Source: Tenodera sinensis (lineage: Eukaryota > Arthropoda > Insecta > Mantodea > Mantidae). From it: 64,000 nucleotides of DNA. The stretch spans positions 123,470,912 through 123,534,911 of the forward strand of contig CM060967.1 of assembly GCA_030765045.1 (NCBI GenBank), read 5' to 3'. Within the stretch, counting starts at the first letter, position 1, and every line of letters starts with the position of its first letter. The notes beneath the pieces were generated by a model. That model was not told the DNA's origin. It was given only the letters and a program-made list of their open reading frames with translations, and searched no databases. A program made the translations under genes and the position numbers. Below are positions 47,331-59,611 of this stretch, piece after piece.

Positions 47331-48249
47331 TTCGGTTCAGATATTTCTAAGGTTAGCAGTTTTCTCTCTATCTACAATTATTTAGCATTTTGTGCGAATG
47401 AACTGCATTACCTATAACATAAATACAAATCTAATAAAGTAATATATGCTTACATGACGAGTATTATAATATTCGCAAAAGTTAAGGGCATAAGGAGGTG
47501 GGCCGTACTGCAGACTCCAGCGAATCCTAAGCTTGCCCCTCCTACCAGCGCTGCCGAATGTGGTACACGCATCTCACTCGCTCTTATGTACAGAACCTCT
47601 GCCTGTACACGCACTACGCTTGGCAACAGCGCTCCGCTTGAGTATTGGCCAGCGTTCACATGCCTTTCACTTTTGCGAGCGGTAGAGAAGGATTTGGCAT
47701 CCATCATTTGAGTGTATACCTTTGTAGTATTAGAATAAGGGTTATTCAGAGGTTTTGACAGTTTCATTGGACACACATATATATGTAGCATTTTATTTTA
47801 TTACTACATTATACTACAAGAGCATAATGGAGGCAATTAAGATATAAGTATATTTTACAAATTGAGTGATAGAGAGTTTCATACTATTCATACAACCATC
47901 TTAACTACCGCTATACCAAATTTTCACTCGACTGTTTATGCACGACCATGTGTCAAGTTTAAAACATTTATGAAATGTGTTAATACTCCACGCTGCATGT
48001 TGTTGTCAGTGGTGCCCGACATTTGAATTATGTATTAGTTATTCAATTGTGTATACGAGAATTGACAATTGCGCCTTCAACTTTTATTGTTATGTTGACC
48101 TTGACACAATGATACAGAGAGTATATATCAGGGATGTCTAAGCTTCTCTCTTTGGAGAACTACGTAATGAGCAGCTATCCTTACTTCAGTCCTTCAGTCG
48201 GAGGGAGAGACAGTCAGTATCCAGTGACGGACACAAATGGCAACTTTCA
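47331..48249. other. Gap, includes an unassigned GC-rich patch
   Basis: Bases 47490-47690 are GC-richer (GGAGGTGGGCCGTACTGCAG, GCGCTGCCGAATGTGG). They have open frames on both strands and no recognised motif. The rest is AT-rich. Confidence 0.35.
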
Positions 48250-48612
48250 TGGAAGCTTCTAAGTCACAACTTGAATATTCTGGGAATGTTCTCAGTAGAC
48301 CTCTTCATTCTGCATGATTTTTGCATAAATGGTAAACAGTAGCAGACAGAGAAAAACTTCTTTTGAGTGAACCATTACTCTCTATTACTTGTTTGAATTT
48401 GCCAATACCTACTTATACTTTTCTCAAATAGCAATGTTATTCGTTCTTTTCTCCTGAGATTCCAAAAAAAATGGAATTCTCTGTATTGCCATATTCCCCT
48501 TGCACCTACAAGAAAATTAGCAGTAAGATAATTTGTACAAATGCTTATGTCGATTAATATGCAGTAGATAGAGAAATAACCATTTCCGAGAATAGTTTGA
48601 GTATAGCTGTAC
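48250..48612 (-). repeat. Family A repeat, diverged copy 17 (reverse fragment)
   Basis: Blocks TTCTGCATGATTTTTGCATAA, TGAGTGAACCATTACTC, CATATTCCCCTTGCACCTACAAG and AATTTGTACAAATGCTTATGTCG occur in the family A reverse order. Both ends are missing. Confidence 0.55.
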
Positions 48613-48663
48613 ATATATTTGCGAACAGAGTTTCTCCAAATTGAACTATATTAAAAGTCTGTA

Positions 48664-48790
48664 TCGCAATGTTAAGCGACGATCACTTGGTGGATCTTCT
48701 AAGATTATGCACTTCGACTTTGTCACCAAATATTGATAAACTCCTTAAACGCAAGCAAGTACCAAAGAAACCACTAATTAACACATGTTT
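48664..48790 (+). pseudogene. hAT dimerisation-domain fragment
   Basis: The plus strand reads DDHLVDLLRLCTSTLSPNID then KLLKRKQVPKKP. This resembles the end of the hAT C-terminal dimerisation domain and parallels DHNITCSLRLQMCRTLRPNI then DKLVKVKR in the element at 57262-57716. Only about 40 codons remain. Confidence 0.6.
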
Positions 48791-49743
48791 ATCACATGAT
48801 TTGAAAGTGCTTTCGTGAATCAAACGCAACATGCATGTAACCAACCCGCCACTGCAACACAATGCGGTGCTGGGGTTTAAAGAGGGGCAAAGTTCGCGTA
48901 TGGTGGAAGGAGGCGAAACCAACTTCCCCTCTTCCTCAACGATGGATAACGTTGGTATATATATTATAACCTTTAAAAAATACATTTCCAAAGACGAAAA
49001 AGCAAATTGAATTTATTAGTGTAATTTACAATATTAATACTAATTACTAAATAGACAAGAGTAGTTTTATTCTATGTACCTATGGGAATCGATAGTTTCG
49101 CTTTCAGCTACGTGGGACTGTGCCTAAATGGCGATCTTTTAATTGCTAGATAGTAGTATCGTTATGAACAGGTGAATATAATGGAGTCCATTTCAGAGGC
49201 GTATAAACGCTAAATTATGTCGTGGTGAGCATAGAGAAACAAATACAACAAGAATCCATTATCATTTTTACACTGTCTTCTGTTTGCTGAAGTGGTATAG
49301 ATACTATGGCCATCTATGCACATATTACTTACAATAAAATACAGCCAACTGCGAAGTGGCACAACTCGTATGTATGTCTGTACGACAATTATTTTGTCTA
49401 CTCCATGGTATTTTAACCAAATGTCAAGGCCTTCTTCGTAAAGATAATATTCATGAATGTGTTCGTAATCAAACACTACTCGCACACTTTATCTTGAGCT
49501 TTCAGATAGCGTTGTTGTCAAAGACTGCAACAGGACTATTCATGTGTTTTACACAGCCATACTTTAAGTCACATCCTAAAAGGTAATGAACTGTAGTTTC
49601 CGCAATTGTTTTTTCCAAGTTAATCACATACTGAAGTAAAACACCATAATAGGATTATGTTGATGCTGAAATTTACTTTGATACCGAAATTTATAGCTAC
49701 TTTAAAGAGATTAATCAATTAAAATAACAGGGAAATAAAGCAT

Positions 49744-49744
<1 letters not shown>
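48791..49744. other. Gap, nothing recognised
   Basis: AT-rich, with a slightly GC-richer stretch at 48830-48950 that might be hAT 3' flank. No motif. Confidence 0.35.
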
Positions 49745-50233
<489 letters not shown>

Positions 50234-52149
50234 TAATTATTTAAAATAAATACTTATAAATATGGGCAGAAAACGAACAAGTAGGAATGGCCAAGCCAAT
50301 GTATTTTCAGAAAGAGAGTCGGTTCTGTTCTATTCATTAACGGACACTGTGCTCACGTCAGTCAAAGCTGATGGATGTGTATGATGTTACTTCAAAATAT
50401 TTAAAATTGAACGTGTAAAGAGAAAGTGTCATAGAGGTTTATTGGTATACACATTTAGTGTGGATTGCTGAATCATTTCTACAAGATTTGATATATTGGT
50501 CGCAAATATCTCCCAGGAAAAGAATTTTAAAATGATACTTCATTAAAAGCTGGTGATTTTGAAATCAGTGTCATTCTTTCGAACACTCCACGGACACCCG
50601 GAGATGAGTATTCAACAACGACAAAAGTACACTCTGCAAGAATCTTCAATACACTGTTAATCGGCGGAGATCATTGTCGATTCAAATAGTTTCACCAACA
50701 ACAGTGAAACAACAGTTTCTGCTTCAAACCGTCACACCAATACGTAGCAAAATAGCTTTGCTGCATAATTCTGGATTATATGGATTATCTGCCGCTTCAA
50801 ATTATTGTTTGAGTTTGTTAATACGAAAGAAAAACACAAAAGTAATCTGGTATGATTACCAGAACCAGACATTTCGACACCTGTTTCTTCAAGTTCAGTA
50901 CACATGGACCGTAGCCCACGAAATGCCGGGTAGTGACAACGTAAACAAAGCTTTCTTTTATTGCACTCAATCAAACGACATCCAGTTGTCTGCAAAGTAA
51001 ACATATACATGTAGATGAGCAGCTAATTTGAAATTATTCCGGGTGGAAGGGAAGTTATTACATTGATTTAAACCAGTGGTAGATCTGGGTATTTGAAACA
51101 CATTTTGTATCTTACGATTTTATCTCTGACCATTTCCTACGGAGATATTTTAGTTTTGTCGAAAACAACCTGGCAACACTGCAGATGTGTGGCTGTCACT
51201 TTCACTAGCTCAGTACATAAACAAACACCCTTTTTGGGAACATAAAAACTTACCCTACCTTGCCCTTACGCGTTTACTGAGCGAGTGTAGGTCAATCAAA
51301 ATCGTTACTGCACCCTGCAAGCGACCCATGTTTACATCCAGAAACCGTTTCAATTCCGTAACCAACCTCAACGCAACGTAACTGAGTTACTTCACGTCTG
51401 AAAAAGCTGCTCGGAGTATTCCTTCAATTCTTTTAAGTGATTAATTATTTCGAAACAGTGTGATGTCCCGCTATTACTACTGAAGTTATGTCAGAAATAA
51501 GTTACTCCAGGTATCTTACAAGTAACAAACTGTTATCATCGTACGTGCTTGTGGAATTACGCATCCAATTTGAACAAAAACCATTTATTTTTTCGAAATC
51601 GGCTGATCAAAGAACAAAATAGCAATAGACTTTGTTGTTTGTAATGCTTCTATGAAGCACATATTAGAAGGGATAGGCATTATAACTTCCCTTCCATCCT
51701 ACATACAGGATTATATGGTAGCCATTAAATTGCACATTGATATATGTAAAAGGGACAATACAATAAAAGCTTATTTACCCATATCATTCATAAATTTACG
51801 GAAAAACATTATCGTAACCTGTTGCAATGTGTAACAAAACTTTTATACCACACCTTAGGTATATGTAATGTTTTCCCCTTCTGTAAAAATATGTTTTGAA
51901 TCTAACTCCTCCACAATTGTATGCATAAATTATAATTGGAAGGTAGAGAGAGGCAGATTAGCAGGCTGAGGACAGCCCGAGGTGTGCTATGGTGTACCTG
52001 GCCTTGTCAGGGCTTAACCGTTGTTGGGATGTGGAGTCAGAGGGTGGCGGGTGTAAATGAGGTTGGGGTAATGTCAAGAGATGCCGATCAGTCTGCAACG
52101 TCCTTGTTGGTTTAATGAATGTACCTATCTAAATATTAATGGAGTTGAC
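50234..52149. other. Gap, nothing recognised with confidence
   Basis: It contains the longest non-repetitive open frame of the central region (50674-51000, plus strand, 108 codons), which has no recognisable motif. A GC-richer patch lies at 51955-52110 (GCCCGAGGTGTGC, GAGGGTGGCGGGTG). No tRNA-like boxes were seen. I cannot tell decayed transposon from unannotated host sequence. Confidence 0.35.
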
Positions 52150-52207
52150 TGCAAATATTGAAATCTTTTACGAAACACAATCACACCTCTTTCCCTATTT
52201 CATCTTG

Positions 52208-52293
<86 letters not shown>

Positions 52294-52640
52294 GAGGTTG
52301 GCATGTATGAAGAAGATAAACTCCAATACCAGATGATGGTTCATCATGAAAATTGGCGCATCTAAGCGGTTGTTTTCCTGGAGGTTTTATCCCTTCCATT
52401 TTATTATGCAATGTATATATTACTTTCACATTATTTTCTCTACCTGCTTTTCTTCTACATAACACATTCACATGTTCTCTGAATCCTCTTCTTTTATGAA
52501 ACACAGTCACACTTCCTTCACTACTCCCTCTTCTACAAGCAATACACACAATTCTCTATATTATTGGAATAGAAATTCAAAGCATTACATTCACACGGCT
52601 TTCTCTGTTCACTTTTCATCCTGCAATATTCGTGATTGTT
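52150..52640 (+). repeat. Second locus of the 123-bp repeat family, interrupted by (AT)n
   Basis: TTTTACGAAACACAATCACACC, then (AT)n, then the ~100-bp spacer block (GGCATGTATGAAGAAGATAAA...CTGGAGG). Then come monomer-like units with TTTTCTCTACCTGCTTTTC, ACATAACACATTCACATG, and ATAGAAATTCAAAGCATTACATTC. Block order matches 36830-37745. Confidence 0.75.
52208..52291. repeat. (AT)n microsatellite
   Basis: About 82 bases of uninterrupted AT, inside the second 123-bp repeat locus. Confidence 0.95.
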
Positions 52641-52683
52641 TAACTGTGCCTTTCTATAGGCCTTCCTTTGTTTTTGTTTAATT

Positions 52684-53032
<349 letters not shown>

Positions 53033-53034
<2 letters not shown>

Positions 53035-55504
53035 TTTTTTATGGTATCCTAATAGTTTGTTTCTCTATAAGTGTGTTAAGTAACAATTTTTAGATGTCTC
53101 CAAAAAAACACAAGGCTATTAGGTAAGTGTAACCTAACTCTATGGACTGTAAGGATAAATTGTTAAACCACAGGCAACGACGAATATTTCAGCTAGTTGC
53201 CTATAAATTTAGAGTAACTATTCTACTCGTACGTGACTTAGTTGAAATCAACCAATCATGTGCACAATAATTTCAAATTTCAACCAACTACAACCTTTAT
53301 TCGAGAAAATTGTATCACATTTCATTATCACCTGCTCTGATTTTCTTCTTTATGATAGACAATTTAGAGTCACTGTGCTACAGATGCGCAACAGCTGACG
53401 TAATTTGACGCGACAGAGTCGCTATTCAATTGTAAAATATGGCTGAATGTTGTTTATCTGACGTTAAAATAGATGAAATAATTTGAAGAGATAAATCTCA
53501 GAAGACTTGTGTAACAGGAAATATGTTTGGTATCAGATTGACAAATTTTACGTTGAACGAAATTATGAATTACTCCAACTTCTGACATTGAAAACATCTT
53601 AAAAACTTTGAACATCAATATTAGTGTCTTTTAGGCCCTGTCAATGGACGCTGATGTATGTATGTCTGCTAAATGTTTCTTTTAATTCTTTTAACAGGTT
53701 AGTTAGCAATTACAATTGCGCATTTAAATAGCATTTCGTAGACTATATCATCCTTTATTCGTGAAATAGGCTTAACAAATAGTCTAATTCCCTAGATAAA
53801 TTGATAATAACTCGTAGTGTTACTTATAAGTTTAAAAAAGGCACGGAGTTTATAAAATAATATTAAAACCAGCATAATCGCAAGCTTCTCTAACAAAGTA
53901 AGAAACGATGGCATTAATAATATAAAGTAGGCGAAAAGCTCAGATGAATTTCATCTCGTTGTTTTACCAATGACATAAAAGGAAATTGTTAGTCACTCTA
54001 TAAAGATATCCAAAGTATCGTTTTCTTCGTCCCTTCTCTGTTATTTTCAACACGTAAACAGTTTCCCCATTTATATATCCCCTTAACACCCTCCAGATAT
54101 CGTTAGACGCCGTCTTCATTAAAGCTATATTCTTTCTTTTAGAAGCGATGTTTAAGAAACCCGACTCTTTTTCTTTACAGGGTATGAAGACAGTTATCAA
54201 ATTTCCATCTTACAGACTTCTTTTATGTATCCACAGAAGCCAAGTGGCCTGAGCAGTCGTTAGTTATAACGATGAGGTCCTCAACGTCGTTAGAATAAAG
54301 CATTTCCTTAGCTATACTCGGTGATGCGTATCTGGAACCTCCAGTTACCCAATCTGTGTTAGATGCTTACAGTTTCCTCAAAATCTTTGAGCAAAATGGA
54401 GAGAAATGGGAATGAGAAAGGAAGAATATACAGACAAAGGGAACAAGTCGATGTAACCTAGCAAATGTGTCATATGTAGGATCGGGATTTTAATTACCTA
54501 AAGAATACTGTGGCAAAAAGACAAAATCCAGTCGAATTTCTTTTGTATTATTTTAATATATTCTAAGTTGTTATTAGAAATAGTTTTCTTCTGCAGTCTT
54601 TCGTGGTATCACAACTCATAGCTTCTACCTCTCGTAACCTTGCTCAGTACAGTCATTGTCTTTCTTCATTTTCTCTGTCACAGCTTTACATTCATTCGAC
54701 GCTCATTGACCTCTGTACCACACACACAGCTGTCTCACACTGACATATTGAGCAATTCATGTTTATAACTAACTGCCCTCACTGCTATTTCCTGATTTCC
54801 ATATATAGTGGGGATGACGTCACACAGGAAATTTCTCGACTTCTACACACACGCCGGCGATCACGTGGCCAGATCTATCTCACAGTTCTCGAAAAAGCCC
54901 CTTTTGTGTAGCCTCTTCCATGGTTGTTAGTCACCTATACACAGACTCGCGAGGCAGACGATCTTGAACACCTTTTCCCGCTTGCCGGCCTGACACGTGC
55001 TGTAAAGTAGCTTAGCCTCGTCCATCCTTTGTTGTGCGCCGAGCCAGGTATCACAGTATGCACAACCTTTTCTGTTGTGGTATTAAAGCCGACACATTCT
55101 ATGCTACAGAAATGTCCAATAATTTGAGTTGCTGAGATTCCAAGTTTTCAAGACGCTCGCGTATATAAATACTGGAAAGGTATGATACAATTTCCATTTC
55201 ACTGAGGTGACTTCGAAACTGTTGACATTCACCACTTCCACTCATCTTTCGCTAGTTCTGTCAGAGTCAATAGTGATGAACAACTAAAACGCCGGTCCCG
55301 AGTATAGATTTACGGCGCGTAAAAGATTCTCAGGTCTCATAAAGAGGCCTCTGAGCAAAATTAAGTGGTCTTTCACGCCCAATATATGTAGAATGTGACG
55401 CTCAGAACCATAGCAGTTAAAGAGCTTCCAGAAATAAAACACAATTTCAATTTTTCCATCAGTATACGATACCCTCCTTACGGCCAATGAATAACCTGGA
55501 CTTT
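53033..55504. other. Gap, nothing recognised
   Basis: AT-rich to balanced sequence. Short minus-strand open frames near 53964-54200 and 55284-55508 have no motif I recognise. No tRNA-like boxes or tandem units were seen. Confidence 0.35.
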
Positions 55505-55605
55505 CCATTACAGATTTCGGCGACCATCTACAACCTATGTTTCGCTGATGACCAAGTAATTCTAGGTCAGGGCAGAGAATTCATTATCCATAAGCGTATA
55601 GGTGC
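55505..55605 (+). pseudogene. LINE reverse transcriptase FADD-motif fragment
   Basis: The plus strand reads ISATIYNLCFADDQVILGQG. The FADD block with flanking hydrophobic residues is the RT catalytic motif (F/YxDD) of LINEs. It is isolated, about 30 codons long, and abuts family A copy 18a. Confidence 0.6.
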
Positions 55606-55627
55606 ATTTGAGGTAGAGGGATTAAAA

Positions 55628-56342
55628 ATCTTATGTGTTATACTCACACGACTTTCCCTACTCTTGTACTAACCATTCTTACAAACTCATATTCCTATAT
55701 CTTCTTCGTGTTAGTTGAGATAAACATTTGCAGAAATTATCTTATTGCTTATTTTCTTGTAAGTGTAAGGGAATACAGTAAACTTTGAGATATAGTCAAA
55801 CTTCTTAGCATTCAAATTCCGCTCTTTTTGAACGATCAACACATAAAAAATGAATAATGATGTTCCATTTGACGAAAGTTTTAGTTTTCCAAAACTCACG
55901 CACATAATAAGGAATATCTGCGAAACGGTTCAATCTACAAAAAAAATGTATTTCAACATACTTTGTGTGTTTTAGATCTACATTTTTATTCTAAGATTTC
56001 GTCTATCTCCAACGGTTTACCATTTATGCAAGTGTGATCAACTGTAAACAGGACTACATGGGCCAGAACTATGAATGTTCAAAATATACCTACGTTTCCT
56101 CTGTAATACAAAAATCTCAAACATATGACATAAATGAAAATTGTTAGAGCCATTTTCGATGAAATTAACATTTTCAACAACTTCTCCATGTAAAGGCTAG
56201 TTTACGATGATGCAATTTTCTTCAAAATCTTCGTGTCGTATCCCTGAAATACATTAAACTTAAATACCAACTTTGGTTTTTAACCGACTGTTCGTTTTTG
56301 AGTTACGCTGTCCACATACTGACAGACACACTGACATAAGCA

Positions 56343-56397
<55 letters not shown>

Positions 56398-56426
56398 ACA
56401 CACATACGTAGTATATGTAGTAGAGA
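55628..56426 (+). repeat. Family A repeat, copy 18a (forward)
   Basis: It starts at ATCTTATGTGTTATACTCACACG and runs in order to (CA)n at 56343-56404. It then jumps to ACGTAGTATATGTAGTAGAGAAAGC, the hairpin end. The GGACCTTTTTC...GGAATAC segment is lost. Confidence 0.75.
56343..56404. repeat. (CA)n microsatellite inside family A copy 18a
   Basis: A CA run with CATA interruptions near its right end, at the family-specific position. Confidence 0.95.
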
Positions 56427-56546
56427 AAGCAAAAATTCGATACCGAGATTTCACCGGAAGCAAATATTTTGAGAGCCCGCCCCTGTATCCATCCTTCCCT
56501 CGAAAAAAGCATTTTTTGAACACGTTTTGTGTATGTGTGCGTGTGC

Positions 56547-56584
<38 letters not shown>

Positions 56585-56880
56585 TAACGTGTATGCTTCT
56601 GCATATGAACAGTATAACTGAAAAACTGGTAATTTAGGTTCAGTATCTTCAAAGGATTAAAAAAAAAGTAAATAAACAACCATTCCAAACTAATCTTTAC
56701 ATGTAAAAATTTTTAAGAATTCCCGTTTTATCAAAAATGGCTCTAACGCAACTCAATAAAATACTATGTATAAAATATTTTCAAGACAAAGGAAACATAT
56801 GTCCGAATTTTATGGAAAAAGCCTTTGTAGTGCTCTTCATTCTGAATATTTTCTGTATAATTGGTAAACCATGGAGTTGA
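56427..56880 (-). repeat. Family A repeat, copy 18b (reverse)
   Basis: It begins with AAAAATTCGATACCGAGATTTCACCGGAAG, carries (TG)n at 56521-56582, then GGCTCTAACGCAACTCAATAAAAT, and stops at ATTGGTAAACCATGG. Together with copy 18a it forms a tail-to-tail inverted pair with hairpin sequence at the centre. Confidence 0.75.
56521..56582. repeat. (TG)n microsatellite inside family A copy 18b
   Basis: A TG run with GCG interruptions near its left end. Confidence 0.95.
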
Positions 56881-57261
56881 GCTGGTTAAATTATGAAGCT
56901 CGACACTTAAGTACCTAAACAACAACCTAACTCAGGGGAAGACAACTTCGGGCCGTGTGACGTATTTAAACGAAGAGCCAGCTTGTACGTTCGCGTGACG
57001 TCAGGTGAGAGCGGTGTATTGCTATGCTGCCTAGATTAGCGGCGTTACTTGCACGAAACTGAATGGATATGAAGAATGTTATTTGTGCAAGTTTACAACA
57101 TGCCCGGGCTGTTTAGGGAGAACCCTCCTCAGCCTAGTCTGAGGGTTTTTATTTGTTGTTTGAGGGATCTTAACGGCGTTAGTGCGGATTTTGATTTTAT
57201 TTTGTGTTTTTGTTGACGTGATGTAGTGTAGTGTGTAGTGATTTTGTGTTTGTGTTCAGTT
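56881..57261. other. Gap with one TGACGTCA octamer
   Basis: Balanced composition. TGACGTCA at 56996-57003 matches the full CRE palindrome. This region could be the 5' part of the hAT-like unit that follows. No coding motif. Confidence 0.35.
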
Positions 57262-57716
57262 CTCCGTGTTTCGCACTAGTTTGAGACCAGGCTTCAAGAT
57301 GTAGAAACATTGTCTACTACGTTTCAAATCTTTGCGACCCCGTATCCATTGGATGTTAACAATGTTTCTAGCAGGTAGCAAATTGCATTGATAAATTTAC
57401 AGTGCGACGATTTGCTGAAGGACAACTATACACACAAGGAAGACTTGGCTGATTTTTATAAGAATGTTCCTCAAACCAGATTTCTGAGGTTATATTCACT
57501 TGTTGCATCGATATTATGTATGTTTGGTTCTACGTATGCCTGCGAACAATTCTTTTCTGTTATGAACCTTTCTACGTCTAAATTCCGAAGCATATTCTCA
57601 GATCACAATATAACATGCAGTCTTCGGTTACAAATGTGCCGTACATTACGCCCTAACATTGACAAACTAGTTAAAGTAAAGCGAAACGGCAAATGTCGGA
57701 AAATGTCCACCTAATT
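57262..57716 (+). pseudogene. hAT dimerisation domain, nearly intact segment
   Basis: From about 57281 the frame reads TRLQDVETLSTTFQIFATPY, with one in-frame stop near 57375, then continues open from 57388 to the stop at 57714. The open part contains DLADFYKNVPQTRFLRLYSL, ILCMFGSTYACEQFFSVMNL and LRPNIDKLVK. MFGSTYxCEQxFSxMN is the hallmark of the hAT C-terminal domain found in hAT-derived proteins. The N-terminal catalytic part is absent from the window, so it is a fragment or a far exon. Two TGACGTCA octamers lie downstream (57923-57930 and 57975-57982) and one lies upstream. Confidence 0.75.
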
Positions 57717-59403
57717 GTTCTGTATAGCTCTCCTCTAGCTCAGGCAAAATAGTTATAATTTCTGTTCTATTTGCGTTATAACATGACTGTTCACATAAAC
57801 TAGAATTTATATATATGGCATAAGGCCGAAATGTTATTATTTATAATCTGTGACTATTCCGCAATTGAAACAGTCAGCATTAAAATTAGGATGTCCCGTA
57901 TGCCATTTCCTCTTGCCCGCTGTGACGTCACACGTTCAACTAGCTTTCGCTGGGAGCATGTGGGCTGAATGAGCTGACGTCACAGCTGCGATACCGAGGC
58001 TGACGTGAATATCAGGCTCTGGCCCGGGCCGATCAGCTGATAGCCGGGATCCGGGTATGCTAACAAACATGGCTACCAGTGTGGAATGTTATGGGGCAAC
58101 ACGTGTTAGTTTTGTTTAATTGAAAGTGAATTAGTGGCGATATATGTTGTTTCAGTGATTGTGTTTATTTGTAAATATTGTAAATTAATCAAAATTAATT
58201 TTTCAGTAGTTTTCTTGTTGTAGTACGAGAATTATAACAGATGTTCTTCACTGCAATTTTTAACGGTTTCTTTTGAGCAACTGAACAGTTTTTCGCCTGG
58301 TTTTCGTAAGTTCTACTTGTTATAGTTTAACTATTAAACTAAAATGATTATTTTAATTTATAGTGTGTAATTTTAAGTGATTTAAGAAATGGTTAATTCT
58401 TCAGTGAAGTTATTCAAGAATCCATAACGTATATTGTAACATGGTGATACCGGTACTGAAAGGTATGTAATTCTACTTTTGTTTTAGATGTAGAATTGAA
58501 CAATATGGGTCAACGTTGTAGTGTGTATCGGTGTAAAACTAGCTAGGACAGTTTATATATAAATGAAACACTTTGAAAGGACAAATCTACACCCAAAAAC
58601 TGTTGAACTAAAGATGGTATGGGTTGGTTTTTGTTAAACCATTCTGGCAACAGTTAAATGCAATGAATGTTAACAAAACATTTACCAAGTTAATCAATAA
58701 ATTTAGAAAACAGGCAGTAGCTAGGTCATTTACATTTTTCCCACCTTCATCAAAAAGGGAAAACTATTATACTTGGGTCAAATTTTGTCCTCTGTCTTTA
58801 CTCACTCACACATGATGGAATTATGTAGGCAACGACACCTAGGTTAATGTGTACCTATATGAACAGGATGACAGAGTCCTGTGTTAATTTTCTCTAGTTA
58901 CCTTGTGTGTTATCAAAATTTAGCCTGTGTTATCAGAGGCAGCATCCACACCTGCCATCAATAATAATATGCAACCCTAACCTAAATTTATAACATATCT
59001 CAACTCTTTCTCCACTTTTACAAATTCACACAGGTATCACAGCTTAGCCTATTGTTGATAATTGCTATTTATGTGCAAATTTGCCAAACCAGCATGTTAA
59101 ATGTTGATAGACTGAGTTTAATTAATATTTTGCTTCAATTTCTGGGATGCCTATCTAAAGGACAAATCCACACCCAAAAGCTTCTTGGTATCATCACCGT
59201 ATGGGTTTTGTTAAACCCCAAAACAGTAAACTTTGTAAATATTTATAATTGTAAGTTAATGTTAATTGTAGCCTGTAAGCCAGGTCCTTTGTACAGGCAC
59301 CAGGCCAAACTTTCAATAAACAAAACTGGAACTGAGAAAACTATATATGCCCGCTGATACTAAGTTAACATTTATAGCTTCCATCATTCATAAATATTAT
59401 GTA
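57717..59403. other. Gap, includes CRE-like octamers and a diverged duplication
   Basis: Bases 57890-58090 are GC-richer with two TGACGTCA octamers. A block GGACAAATCTACACCCAAAA...GTATGGG...TTTTGTTAAACC at about 58578 recurs in diverged form at about 59160. No coding motif was established. Confidence 0.4.
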
Positions 59404-59420
59404 ATTGGATTGGATTTGGT

Positions 59421-59458
59421 TTAAGGGCGCTCAACTTCTAGGTCATCAGCGCCCTTAA
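59421..59458 (-). other. 3' UTR stem-loop of the LINE
   Basis: TTAAGGGCGCT (59421-59431) and AGCGCCCTTAA (59448-59458) pair perfectly over 11 bp around a 16-base loop. It lies about 15 bases from the element's 3' end, the position where LINE RTs recognise their RNA. A role in template recognition is inference from related elements. Confidence 0.7.
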
Positions 59459-59611
59459 CAGACTCATGGCAATAGCCAGATATAAATTTCACTCAAAAAA
59501 TAAAAATACTAGCAACAAGAAAAATATACAAAGGTAAAAAGCAGTGGCAATAGCCAGATATGAAACAAGGTGATAAATATGTCCAAAATCAGAAACAGAT
59601 AATTAAAAATT

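Noticed and set aside
58505..58545. THAP-type zinc finger start (MGQRCSVYRCKTS)
   Set aside because: Only 13 codons before a stop and no downstream THAP signature in a consistent frame, so it is too short to support.
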